Of a stretch of DNA of 64,000 nt, positions 33,940 through 44,551 are shown one piece after another. The DNA lies in NCBI RefSeq assembly GCF_001422485.1, contig NZ_LMNF01000002.1:941949-1005948 (forward strand). The letters are read 5' to 3'. The translations under genes were made by a program, and so were the position numbers. The stretch is from Agreia sp. Leaf283 (lineage in GTDB: Bacteria; Actinomycetota; Actinomycetes; Actinomycetales; Microbacteriaceae). Positions within the stretch are counted from its first letter, which is position 1, and each line of letters starts with the position of its first letter. Below the pieces are notes generated by a model that ran no database searches, was not told the DNA's origin, and saw nothing but the letters and a program-made list of their open reading frames with translations.

Positions 33940-34695
33940 CGGCTTCGCGCGGGCCGAACCGCCCGTGATAACCCCGTCGACCTGCGACACCTCGGCCACG
34001 CGGCCCAGATGCACCTGGCCGATCTTCGACCCGTCGGCCAGAACGATCCTGCGGGTCGCGGCCCCGAGCATCCGTCTCTTCACCTCTGCCTCGGGCAGGT
34101 TGATGTTCGTGATGCCCCGCTCGGCATCGACGCCGTTGCATCCGATGAAGGCGATGTCGGCGTGCAATGTGTCGAAGAGGCTGTCGGCCAGCGGATTGAC
34201 CAGGGAATGCTGCAGTGCCCTGAGCGTGCCCCCCGTCACGATCACGGTGAAACGGGGCAGCGCCCGCTCGAGCTCGAGGGCGATCTTCAGGCCGTTCGTG
34301 ATCACGACCACGTCGTGCAGCTCACTGCGTTCGACCAGCGCTCGCGCGAGCGCCGCGGCCGTCGTTCCGACGTCGACGATCACGGAGTCTCCCGCCGACA
34401 CCAGCGACGCGGCGTGGCGCGCGATGCTCAGCTTCTCCTGCCGCTGCGAGCCGAGCGCTTCTTCGAAAGCGGGCTCCGTGCGCCTCGGCGAGGCGGCCGT
34501 TACGGCGCCCCCGTGCACCCGAGCGAGGTCGCCCGACGCCTCGAGCGCGTCGAGATCGGATCTGACGGTGACCTCGGAGACGCCGAACGATGCGCTCAGC
34601 TCGGTGACCCGCACGAAACCGCCGGCCGACAGCAGGTCGAGAATGCGCGTGCGTCGAACGGCGGCGGGCGCGCTTGCGAATTCGTGGTCGACCAT
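33895..34695 (-). CDS. DeoR/GlpR family transcriptional regulator
   Basis: 266 residues. The N-terminal DeoR helix-turn-helix RRTRILDLLSAGGFVRVTELSASFGVSEVTVRSDLDALEASGDLARVHGGAV (about 14-65) is followed by the sugar-phosphate-sensing domain (DVGTTAAALARAL; VVVITNGLKIALELE; AFIGCNGVDAERGITNINLPEAEVKRRML; VLADGSKIG). Divergent from galT-galK with about 105 bp between, so it most likely represses the galactose genes and senses a galactose-pathway intermediate. Confidence 0.94.
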   Translation of the reverse strand: MVDHEFASAPAAVRRTRILDLLSAGGFVRVTELSASFGVSEVTVRSDLDALEASGDLARVHGGAVTAASPRRTEPAFEEALGSQRQEKLSIARHAASLVSAGDSVIVDVGTTAAALARALVERSELHDVVVITNGLKIALELERALPRFTVIVTGGTLRALQHSLVNPLADSLFDTLHADIAFIGCNGVDAERGITNINLPEAEVKRRMLGAATRRIVLADGSKIGQVHLGRVAEVSQVDGVITGGSARAKPLAELREAGLDVTRV

Positions 34696-34701
34696 GGTCT
34701 G

Positions 34702-34752
34702 ACTTTCGTTTATTTGCGATTGCTTGTCAATTCTTGCCGTGCCATACTTTCG
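34702..34752. promoter_or_regulatory. DeoR-galT intergenic control region with direct repeats
   Basis: ACTTTCG occurs at 34702-34708 and 34746-34752, 44 bp apart (about four helical turns), within an AT-rich stretch including TTTATTTGCGATTGCTTGTC. Spaced direct repeats are plausible DeoR operator half-sites; TTGTCA (34724-34729) may be the galT -35. Confidence 0.45.
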
Positions 34753-34800
34753 CATGTTCTGATCTCGAGCGCGCCCCGCGCTCCCACCGAAGGGTTCGCC

Positions 34801-35918
34801 ATGTCCGCCATCGTTGTTCGCGAGACCGTGCTCGCAGACGGGCGCCAGCTCATCTATTTCGACGACGCCGACACGACGCTCCCTCCCGAGCGCCGGCCCG
34901 ACGAGCGGATTCTCGACCCTCGCCCCGTCACCGCGACCATGAGGCAGGATGTGCTCACCGGCGAGTGGGTCTCGATCGCCGCGGCCCGCCAGAACCGGGT
35001 CTTCCTGCCGTCGAACGACGCCGATCCGCTCGCGCCGGCGACCCCCACGAACCCCTCCGAGACTCCCGACAACTACGACGTGGCCGTCTTCGAGAACCGC
35101 TCCCCCTCGTTCGGTCCTCTGCTGATCGACGACAACGCCCCCCGCGGCCTGGAGGACCTCGCCGAGCTGGGACTCGAGCGCACCCGCACGTCGGTGGGCC
35201 GCTGCGAGGTCGTCTGCTTCAGCCCCGCGCACACCGGATCGTTCGCCTCGCAGACGCCGTCTCGTGCCCGCACGATCGTCGAGGCGTGGGCGCAGCGCAC
35301 GGCGGCCCTGAGCGCGATGCCCTCGATCGAGCAGGTCTTCCCGTTCGAGAACCGTGGCGCCGAGATCGGCGTCACCCTCAACCACCCCCACGGCCAGATC
35401 TACGCGTATCCCTACGTCACGCCCCGCACGACGAAGCTCCTCGACTCGATCGACCGCTTCGGGCCGGACATGTTCGCTCAGATCCTCGAGCGCGAGCAGT
35501 CCTCGGAACGCGTTCTCCTCCGCGGCGAGCACTTCACGGCGTTCGTGCCGTTCGCGGCACGCTGGCCCATCGAGGTGCATATGCTCCCGCACCGCCACAT
35601 CCCCGATCTGGCGGCGACGACCGCCGAGGAGCGCGACGAGCTGGCCGTGCTCTATCTGCGACTACTGCGTGGCATCGACGCGCTCTACGACACCCCCACC
35701 CCCTACATCGCCGCCTGGCACCAGGCCCCTGTGAACCGTGGCCGCGATGACGTGAGGCTCATGCTTCAGGTCACCTCGCCCCGCCGCGCAGCGAACCGCC
35801 TCAAGTTCCTCGCCGGATCCGAGGCCGCCATGGGCGCCTTCATCGGCGATGTGCCCCCCGAGACATCCGCGGCGCTCGTGCGCGGCGCGATCGCCCGCGC
35901 AGACCTGGAGAACCCCGT

Positions 35919-35922
<4 letters not shown>
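34801..35922 (+). CDS. galT: galactose-1-phosphate uridylyltransferase
   Basis: Leloir pathway: exchanges UMP between UDP-glucose and galactose-1-phosphate. 373 residues, type 1 family. DVLTGEWVSIAAARQNRVFLP near the N-terminus, FENRGAEIGVTLNHPHGQIYAYP with the catalytic HPH (about 196-198), and HMLPHRHIPDL. The ATG at 34801 has AAGGG about six bases upstream. The stop overlaps the galK start (ATGA). Confidence 0.96.
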
Positions 35923-37085
<1,163 letters not shown>

Positions 37086-37174
37086 TCGTCCGTTCCACTG
37101 AGGGTCACACCCGCCAGCTCGGAACCTACCCATAGACTCGAACGGCGCTCACGTAAAGAGGCGGGCGCCACACG

Positions 37175-40100
37175 GTGGGAGTTGTTGGTTTAGTGACGAG
37201 ACTTCGTGAGAGCGCTCCCATCCTGGGGGCGATCCTCGTTGTCGTGGCTCTCGTCTGCGCTTTCTCGGTTGCGACATCCGCATACCTCGATCGGCAGGCC
37301 ACAACCGGTCTCCGTGCCGAGCTCTCCGCTCAGACGGGTGAAGACCTCGCCCTTCGCGCGTCCCTCGACATCGCCGACGACGCCGATCAGCAGGATGCCG
37401 AAGTCAGGCGCGCGATCGCGAAAACGTTCGATCGCGTCGAGGTCGAGTTCGAGACCACTCGAACGCTGGAAGCCGGCGCCATCTATTCGACGAGCGACCG
37501 GTCGGGTCCGGCCGAGGCACTCACCGTTCCCGATCTCGCGTCTCGCGCCGCCTTCGATACGGGAGCCGCACCCGTCGGCGTTGACGAAGTGGCAGTACAG
37601 GCGGATGCCGCGGCCGCTCTCGGCCTGCACCTCGGTGACGAGGTCATTCTCAATCGCGCACCCTTCACCGTCTCCGGCACATGGCGCGCCCTCGACGCCC
37701 TCGACCCGCGCTGGTACGGCGATGAGTCGGTCGAGACGGGTGGATCATCGGACCGGTTGGGCCCGTTCGTCATCACCGAAGACGCGTGGACCCGCTTCGA
37801 CCTTCCGCCGAAAGCGGTGTGGACGGTGGTGCCCGCCTCGATCGACGACTTCACCTCGATCAACGGCAGTTCTGTGAGTGCGGCGTGGGACACGGTGGAA
37901 CGGGCCTGGCGCGGCGAGGTTTCGGGGTTCGATTCACTGCAGGTCCAGCGCCAGCTCGCCCGCACGCTCGATGATTTCGATGACCGTGTCGAGGGGTTGA
38001 AGGCCATCGAGCCTGCTGCCGCGGTGCTGGTTGCGGGCAGCGCACTGGTCGCGCTGTGGCAGCTCGTGCAACTTCTGGTCGCCGCACGCGAACGGGAGAC
38101 TCTGCTGTTCTGGGCCCGGGGCCGGTCGACGACCGCGATCGCCTCGCGCGTGACCGGCGAGGTTGCCGTCACCGCCCTGCTGGGCGCGGTGGTCGGCGTC
38201 TCCGCCGTCGCACTCGGCCTGTTCGCGGTCTCTGAGGCAGGTCAGGGCACTCTCGTTCGACCCAGCGCTTTCGCCGTTCCGGCCGTGGTGCTGATCGGTG
38301 CAATCGTGATCGCCGCAGTGTCCTCCTACCGGTCGGCCACGAGCGTGACGCAGTCGACACAGGGCGGCCGCGGCGGCACCAGGGCCCGCCGCGCGGCACT
38401 TCCCGGCGCGGTCCTCCTCGTCGCCATCGCGGCAGCGCTCTCGGTCTGGCAACTACGGCGATACGGGTCGCCGCTCACGCCCGACGCGGAGGGGACATCG
38501 AGCATCGATCCCATCGTGGTCATCGCCCCGGCCGTCGCTCTCATCGCGGTCGTGCTCATAGCGCTGGCCGCCTTTCCCGCTGTCGTCGGGCTGTACGCGA
38601 GACGCACCCGGAACTCCGGCGTGGGCACTCACCTCGCCGCTCGCACGCTCGCGCGCCAGACGACGCGCATCGCAGCCCCTCTGGTCATCGTCGCCCTGGC
38701 GGTCGGGGCCGCCACAGTGGCGGCGACCTTCTCCGCCACGTGGGCGCATCTCTACGCCCAGAACGCCGCGCTTCATTCGGGTGCAGACGTGCGCATCTCG
38801 TCGCCGCTGGCACCGCTCTCGGCCGAGCAACGCGACACGGTGGCCGGAACGAAGAACATTACCGACGTCGTCCCGGTCGACGTGCAGACTCTCTCGGTCG
38901 GCACGGTGACGGGATCGGTGGTTGCCGCAACCCCCGATGCCCTGCGACAGGGTGCAGACGACGCGGGTGGAATCTTCTCCCCCGACGATGCGGCAGACGC
39001 CATCCACGTAGATGACCCGGGACCGATCATTCCCGTCGGTGCCACGAGCCTGACACTCCGAGTCGAGGCGCGCCACTTCGACGAGTCACCCGCCGTGAGC
39101 GCCTGGATCGCCGATTCGCTCGGCAGCCTGCGCAGGGTGGTGTTCGAGAGCCCGACGATCGACGCGGATGGCGTGCTCGCCTATACGGTCGTTCTGATCG
39201 ACGGTGCCGACACTGCCCCGGGGTCACTCGTCTCGCTCGACATCTCGTTCGCCAACCAATCGTTCGATGCGGTTCGGCCGAGTTTTCGCGTCAAGAGCCT
39301 CGACGCCCAGGTCGACGGTGCAGCCGAGGCTGTCGAGCTCGGCCAGTTCTGGCTGATCGACACGCTGAGCGAGTTCTCGATTCCTCCTGAGAGCACGACC
39401 ACCGGCGATGGTTTCGTGCTGGATTCGCCGCTGCCCTCCCTGCGGATGACGGTGTCCAGCGACGGCACCGCGAGCGACTACCTGCGTCCCCCGATCGTCG
39501 TCTCCGAGCCGCTCGCGCGATCCCTCGACCTGCAGATCGGCGACACCATCGCGCTCAGCCTGCGCGATGCCGTCGGCGACGCCAACGCCGTGGTCACGGC
39601 AATCGTGCCGGCGATCCCTGCCGCCGACAGCGATAATGCAGCGCTCATCGACCTGTCGGTGATCAACCATCTTCACCAACGGGTCAGCAGCGCTCCGGCC
39701 GAATCCACCGATCTGTGGGTCACGACCGCCAGGCAGCAGCAGGTGCGCGACTCCGTGCGCGGCGTCGTACCCGCGAACGCCCATATCGGACTGCGCGATG
39801 ACCCGGAGGCTCGCCAGGTGTTGGGCGCCGCGGCGATCGCCTTCTGGGCCGCCGCCTCAGCCTGCTTGCTGTTCGCCTTCATCGCGGTGGGTTCGGCGTC
39901 GAGTTCGCGGCTTCGCTGGGGCCGCGCCGATATCGCGGCGCTTCGCGCACTCGGAATGCGGGCGGGTGAACAGTCGGCGGTGCTCGTGCGAGAGCTGGTG
40001 CTTGTGCTCGTCGTGGCCGTTCTCGCCGGAGTTGCCGCCGGAGCGCTCGTCAGCGTGCTGACGGTGCCACAACTCGCGCGCGCCGCCGTCGACCGCGGAT

Positions 40101-40255
40101 ATCTGTCGTCCACCGCGACTCTCGCGGTGGACTGGCCCGGGCTCCTCCTGCTGCTGGGCGCGCTCGTCGTGGGAGTCGCAGTCGTTCTCATAGACCTGAG
40201 CAGACGTGTCCGATATCTGGCATCGCGGCTCCTGCCGAGTGAGGGGCACGAGTGA
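37175..40255 (+). CDS. FtsX-like permease, ABC exporter subunit 1
   Basis: 1026-residue permease. One N-terminal membrane segment (ILGAILVVVALVCAFSVATSAYL), a large extracytoplasmic domain (about 40-280), a block of FtsX-type segments (about 285-540, with ARERETLLFWARGRS in the cytoplasmic loop), a second outside domain (about 545-875) and a last block from about 885 (SSRLRWGRADIAALRALGMRAGEQSAVLVRE is the MacB/FtsX loop). GTG 37175 is given; GTG 37193 with GGGAG upstream is an alternative. It overlaps subunit 2 by GTGA. Confidence 0.88.
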   Translation: MGVVGLVTRLRESAPILGAILVVVALVCAFSVATSAYLDRQATTGLRAELSAQTGEDLALRASLDIADDADQQDAEVRRAIAKTFDRVEVEFETTRTLEAGAIYSTSDRSGPAEALTVPDLASRAAFDTGAAPVGVDEVAVQADAAAALGLHLGDEVILNRAPFTVSGTWRALDALDPRWYGDESVETGGSSDRLGPFVITEDAWTRFDLPPKAVWTVVPASIDDFTSINGSSVSAAWDTVERAWRGEVSGFDSLQVQRQLARTLDDFDDRVEGLKAIEPAAAVLVAGSALVALWQLVQLLVAARERETLLFWARGRSTTAIASRVTGEVAVTALLGAVVGVSAVALGLFAVSEAGQGTLVRPSAFAVPAVVLIGAIVIAAVSSYRSATSVTQSTQGGRGGTRARRAALPGAVLLVAIAAALSVWQLRRYGSPLTPDAEGTSSIDPIVVIAPAVALIAVVLIALAAFPAVVGLYARRTRNSGVGTHLAARTLARQTTRIAAPLVIVALAVGAATVAATFSATWAHLYAQNAALHSGADVRISSPLAPLSAEQRDTVAGTKNITDVVPVDVQTLSVGTVTGSVVAATPDALRQGADDAGGIFSPDDAADAIHVDDPGPIIPVGATSLTLRVEARHFDESPAVSAWIADSLGSLRRVVFESPTIDADGVLAYTVVLIDGADTAPGSLVSLDISFANQSFDAVRPSFRVKSLDAQVDGAAEAVELGQFWLIDTLSEFSIPPESTTTGDGFVLDSPLPSLRMTVSSDGTASDYLRPPIVVSEPLARSLDLQIGDTIALSLRDAVGDANAVVTAIVPAIPAADSDNAALIDLSVINHLHQRVSSAPAESTDLWVTTARQQQVRDSVRGVVPANAHIGLRDDPEARQVLGAAAIAFWAAASACLLFAFIAVGSASSSRLRWGRADIAALRALGMRAGEQSAVLVRELVLVLVVAVLAGVAAGALVSVLTVPQLARAAVDRGYLSSTATLAVDWPGLLLLLGALVVGVAVVLIDLSRRVRYLASRLLPSEGHE

Positions 40256-42930
40256 ACGACGTCTCCTCACCCGCGCGCCTGCTCGTCGATCACCTGCGAG
40301 CCGGACTCCGGGCATCCCTTCTCGTCGCTGTTCTTGTCGCGGCGACGGTCTTGGTCTCCGCAGCGGTGCCGAGGGCGTTCGCCGCGGTCGCAACCGCGGA
40401 ACTGAGCTTCGAACTCGGCCAGGAGAAGCCCGCTCGCCTCGACCTGAGCGGCGAAGGACGTATCGGCCTGCCCCCGTCAGATGAGGGAGCGACGGCCGAG
40501 AGCATGCTCGGCGAGACGGACAGCGTGATCGACGAGCTTCCGTCGACGCTGCCGCATCCGCTGGCCGATGGTGCCGGAGCCGCTGTCTGGCTGGTCAAGA
40601 GCACAACGGGCGCGAGCTCGAGCAAGGCCGACGACAGCGTGGACCTCTCGCTGCGGCTCGCCGTAGACCTGGGGGTCGACAAGCGACTGCGGTACGTCGC
40701 GGGCGAGGCCCCGCTTGCCTGGACACTCGACCAGAACGCCTCCGCAGAACAGAATCCCATCGAGATAGCCATCTCGCAGAAGTCGGCGACGGAGATGAAA
40801 GTCGGGGTCGGAGACATCCTGCCGTATTCACCGGCCGCCCTGAGAATCGCGGGGATCTACGAACCCACCGATCCCGACGATGCGTACTGGAGCCACGCCT
40901 ACGACCTCGAACACCCGTTGGTCATCCGCGAGACCGGCAAACCCCCGACGATTCAGGCGTCGGTCTACGTCGCGCCAGACTCGATAGCCGCACTGCGCGA
41001 ATCGTTCGCCGCAGGTGTCCTCCTTGCCTGGATCCCCATCGACGCGACCGCGTATTCCTTCGCAGACAGGGAACAGTTGGCGACGCAGATCCGCAACCTC
41101 ACGGCGACACCGGTGTCGCTTCGTGAACCCGGCGCTCTCACCCTCACGTCCTCGTTCACCGACGTGATCGAGAGTACGGCGCTGAAGGTCGCTGCGATGG
41201 TCGCCCTCGTCGCGCTGTCGGTATCCGGTCTTCTCGGCGTTCTCCTGGCGACGTACGCCCTGTGTGTTCAGACCCTCGTACGCCGTCGGCGCTTCGCGCT
41301 CAGCCTCGCATCGGCCCGGGGCGCCTCGCTCGGTCAGCTGCGCGGGGTGATGGCCATCGAGGCCGCGGTGATCTCGCTTCCCGGGTCGATCGCGGCGATG
41401 GTGGTCGCCGCGATCGTTTTGCCGGAGCGGGTCGGGCTCGATGGATTGCTCGCGCCGGTGGCCCTCGCTCTCAGCCCGATCGTGCTCGCAGCGGTCCTGG
41501 TCTCGCCCGCCGGCCTGCGCGACTCGCGCCACGACATCTCGGTGCGCTCGACATCGCGCATCCGGTGGGTTCTCGAAGCGGCGCTCGCGGGGGCCGCCGT
41601 CGTCGCGCTGGTGCTCCTGCAGCGTCGCGGACTCGTCCCGTCGAGTGACGTCTTCGGCGTCGATCCGCTGCTCGCCGCAACCCCGCTGCTCCTGGCCGTG
41701 TCCGTCGGACTTCTGGGGCTGCGAGTGTTCCCCATTCCCCTGCGCGCGGTGCGCGCGGTTGTTCGCGGGAGGCTGGCGCCGGTGGCCGAGGTGGGTTCGG
41801 CCCGCGCCATCCGCGAGCCGGCCGTCGGTGCGATCGCGGCGCTCGCTCTCGTCGTCGGCGTATCCATGGTGTTGTTCTCGACGATCATGATCAGCACCGT
41901 CGACGCCAGCCAGCGGCGCGCGGCGGCCGAGATCGTGGGCGCCGACGCACGCGTCGACGCCCACGATCTTCCCGGCACACTGCTCGACGAGATCCGCGAA
42001 CTGCCGGAGGTCGACGCTGTCGCGGCGCTGACGGTGCAGGAGAACCTGGCTCTGACAGACGAGGCGGGCACCACCCGCGTCGACGTCGTGCTCGTCGACC
42101 CGGCCGCGCTCGCCGCGGTGCGAGGCGACCTTCCCGAGCTCGGGTCATCGACCCGGTCGCCGCGGCCCGTCCTGGTCTCCCAATCGTTGGCCGACCTTCT
42201 GCGGGGCACGACGGTGCGGCTGGGAGATGTCCCCGTGAAGCCCGCGGGCGTCGTCTCCGACACCGCGATCCCCGGGATGCCCGACACCTGGCTGATCATC
42301 GACGACGACGCGGCCGCCGAACTCGGCGTGGACGAGCAGGGACCGAGCAGCGTTCTCATCGATCTTGCGCAGGATTACGGCCCGGCCAGCATCGACGCGA
42401 TTAGGAGCGCCGTGCTGAGTGCCCAGCCCGACCGGTTCGTCGAGTCCGCAGGCATTTACGATGTGCGCTCCGAACTCCTCCAGCGAAGGACTGCGCCTAC
42501 CACCGCGGCGATAGAGGCATCTCTTGTGCTCACGGCGGGGGCGACACTCGTCTTCACGGTGCTCATCATCGCGCTCGCAGCCATGGCATCGGCGGCCTCC
42601 CGAAACCGGGTGGTGGCCGTGATGAGAATCATCGGCATGACGCCGCGACAGGTTCGCGCCCTCGTGGCGTGGGAGTTCGGGCCTGTCGCGCTCGCGGCTC
42701 TTCTGCTGGGCTCGGCCCTCGGAGTAGCTCTGCCCTACCTCGTGACGGCGGTGCTCGACCTTCGCGGATTCATCGGCGGCACGACACTGCCCACGCCGAC
42801 GCTCGATCCGCTCTGGATCGCCGGAGCTGTGGGCATCTACACGGTGACGATCGTGGTCGCCGTTCTCGTCGCGGCGGCACTGGGAAGACGGTTCGCCCCC
42901 GCATCAACCCTCAAGATGGGAGAGTCATGA
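40252..42930 (+). CDS. FtsX-like permease, ABC exporter subunit 2
   Basis: 892-residue permease with the same architecture as its neighbour: N-terminal segment (about 20-42), outside domain, FtsX block from about 305 (QTLVRRRRFALSLASARGASLGQLRGVMAIEA loop), second outside domain (about 555-760) and final block (NRVVAVMRIIGMTPRQVRALVAWE). GTG start inside the previous stop, and its own stop overlaps the first ATPase (ATGA). The two permeases probably pair as a heterodimer. Confidence 0.88.
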   Translation: MNDVSSPARLLVDHLRAGLRASLLVAVLVAATVLVSAAVPRAFAAVATAELSFELGQEKPARLDLSGEGRIGLPPSDEGATAESMLGETDSVIDELPSTLPHPLADGAGAAVWLVKSTTGASSSKADDSVDLSLRLAVDLGVDKRLRYVAGEAPLAWTLDQNASAEQNPIEIAISQKSATEMKVGVGDILPYSPAALRIAGIYEPTDPDDAYWSHAYDLEHPLVIRETGKPPTIQASVYVAPDSIAALRESFAAGVLLAWIPIDATAYSFADREQLATQIRNLTATPVSLREPGALTLTSSFTDVIESTALKVAAMVALVALSVSGLLGVLLATYALCVQTLVRRRRFALSLASARGASLGQLRGVMAIEAAVISLPGSIAAMVVAAIVLPERVGLDGLLAPVALALSPIVLAAVLVSPAGLRDSRHDISVRSTSRIRWVLEAALAGAAVVALVLLQRRGLVPSSDVFGVDPLLAATPLLLAVSVGLLGLRVFPIPLRAVRAVVRGRLAPVAEVGSARAIREPAVGAIAALALVVGVSMVLFSTIMISTVDASQRRAAAEIVGADARVDAHDLPGTLLDEIRELPEVDAVAALTVQENLALTDEAGTTRVDVVLVDPAALAAVRGDLPELGSSTRSPRPVLVSQSLADLLRGTTVRLGDVPVKPAGVVSDTAIPGMPDTWLIIDDDAAAELGVDEQGPSSVLIDLAQDYGPASIDAIRSAVLSAQPDRFVESAGIYDVRSELLQRRTAPTTAAIEASLVLTAGATLVFTVLIIALAAMASAASRNRVVAVMRIIGMTPRQVRALVAWEFGPVALAALLLGSALGVALPYLVTAVLDLRGFIGGTTLPTPTLDPLWIAGAVGIYTVTIVVAVLVAAALGRRFAPASTLKMGES

Positions 42931-43826
42931 CGCTTCAGATCGAGTGTTCAGACCTGGTCAAGATCTTCTCGACAGAGGAGGTGGAGGTGCAGGCGCTGCA
43001 GGGTCTGACACTGCGGGTCGACCGAGGCGAGTTGATCGCGATCGTCGGCGCTTCGGGCTCGGGCAAGTCCACACTGCTCGCCATCCTCACCGGCCTCGAG
43101 ATCCCCACGGCGGGCAGGGCGATCGTGGCCGGCCACGACCTCCTCGCCATGTCGTCGGCACAGCGAACTCAGTACCGACGACACACCGTCGGCTTCGTCT
43201 GGCAGCAGACCTCCCGCAACCTCCTGCCGTACTACACGGCGCGCCAGAACATCGCGATGCCGCTCGCGCTCGCGGGCGTGCCCCGGGCACAGCGCAAGGG
43301 CCGTACCGAAGAGCTCATAGAACTCCTCGGCATGGGCGATTTCGCGGGGCGCCGGCCCGCACAGCTCTCGGGAGGCCAGCAGCAGCGCGCATCCATCGCG
43401 GTGGCGCTCGCGAACGACCCCGAAGTGCTCTTCGCCGACGAGCCGACCGGCGAACTCGACGAAGTCAACTCACAGCTCGTACTCGATGCCCTAGGCGCGG
43501 TGAACCGCGAGCTCGGAGTCACCGTTCTCATCGTGACGCACGACGAGGAGGTGTCGACGAAGGTGCGCCGCACTGTGCAGATCCGCGACGGCCGCCTCTC
43601 GACCGAAGTGCATCGCAGCACCGAGACCGATGAGCTCGGCCAAGAGCAGCACAGGTCGCAGGAATTCGTTGTGCTCGACCGGGTGGGGCGCCTCCAGCTC
43701 CCGCAGGAGTATGTGCGCAGTCTCGGACTCAGCGGGCTTGTTCGAGTGGAACTGGCGGATGACCACGCGCAGGTGCATCCCTCCGAACAGCCGACAGCGG
43801 CCGAAGCGAAGGAAGACGATCGATGA
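42927..43826 (+). CDS. ABC transporter ATPase with AbrB-like C-terminal extension
   Basis: 299 residues. The ATPase domain (1-235) is of the MacB/LolD type: Walker A GASGSGKST (about 40), signature LSGGQQQR (about 147), Walker B VLFADEPTGELDE. The last 60 residues are extra: FVVLDRVGRLQLPQEYVRSLGLSGLVRVELADDHAQVHP resembles the swapped-hairpin pattern of AbrB/SpoVT DNA-binding domains (V-D-x-x-G-R-x-x-L-P-x-x-x-R-x-x-L-G). Whether it binds DNA, dimerises or only stabilises the ATPase is unknown. Coupled to both neighbours by ATGA. Confidence 0.88.
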   Translation: MTLQIECSDLVKIFSTEEVEVQALQGLTLRVDRGELIAIVGASGSGKSTLLAILTGLEIPTAGRAIVAGHDLLAMSSAQRTQYRRHTVGFVWQQTSRNLLPYYTARQNIAMPLALAGVPRAQRKGRTEELIELLGMGDFAGRRPAQLSGGQQQRASIAVALANDPEVLFADEPTGELDEVNSQLVLDALGAVNRELGVTVLIVTHDEEVSTKVRRTVQIRDGRLSTEVHRSTETDELGQEQHRSQEFVVLDRVGRLQLPQEYVRSLGLSGLVRVELADDHAQVHPSEQPTAAEAKEDDR

Positions 43827-44551
43827 GCGACGACGTGGTGCTGCGAGCCGAAGGTCTGACCCGCACCTACGGCAGTGGAGCAACGGAGGTCCGGGCGCTC
43901 GTCGACGCGACGCTCGAGGTTCGCGCAGGTGAACTCGTGATGCTGCGGGGGCCGTCGGGTTCGGGCAAGACCACCCTGCTCAACCTTCTCGGCGGGCTCG
44001 ACGCTCCCACCGCGGGCGTGGTGTCGCTGGGCGAGCGACAGGTGACCGGGGCGAGCGATCGCGATCTCGTCGATCTGAGACGGCGGGAGATCGGCTACAT
44101 CTTTCAGACGTTTGCGCTGCTCTCTGCGCTCACCGCGGCGGAGAACGTCGAGCTGCCGATGCGGCTCGTCGGGGTCGCCGCGGGGGAACGCGCCGCACGG
44201 GTCGACGAACTGTTGTCGGTGGTCGGGTTGGCCGAGCACGCACAGCAACGGCCGGACGAACTCTCCGGCGGCCAGCAGCAGCGGCTGGGAATCGCACGAG
44301 CCCTCGCCAACAACCCCCGGCTGATCATCGCTGACGAGCCCACCGGGCAGCTCGACAGCGTCAACGCGGAGGCGATGATGTCGTTGATCTCGGCCCTCGT
44401 GCACGAGCGCGATGTCGCGGCGGTCGTGTCGACTCACGACCCGCGGATGGCGGCACACGCCGACCGCATTCTCGAGATCCGCGACGGCCACCTCGTAAGA
44501 CGACGCGGACGCCACTCGCTACCCCTCGGCGTTGCCGAACGCGAGCTGTAG
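43823..44551 (+). CDS. ABC transporter ATPase (LolD/MacB type)
   Basis: 242-residue second ATPase of the exporter operon: Walker [10 protein letters not shown] (about 43), Q-loop [20 protein letters not shown], signature LSGGQQQR (about 148), Walker [17 protein letters not shown]-loop STHDPRMA. No C-terminal extension, unlike its partner. Two different ATPases with two different permeases suggest one asymmetric exporter. The 3' end overlaps the convergent DUF255 gene by 33 bp. Confidence 0.92.
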   Translation: MSDDVVLRAEGLTRTYGSGATEVRALVDATLEVRAGELVMLRGPSGSGKTTLLNLLGGLDAPTAGVVSLGERQVTGASDRDLVDLRRREIGYIFQTFALLSALTAAENVELPMRLVGVAAGERAARVDELLSVVGLAEHAQQRPDELSGGQQQRLGIARALANNPRLIIADEPTGQLDSVNAEAMMSLISALVHERDVAAVVSTHDPRMAAHADRILEIRDGHLVRRRGRHSLPLGVAEREL

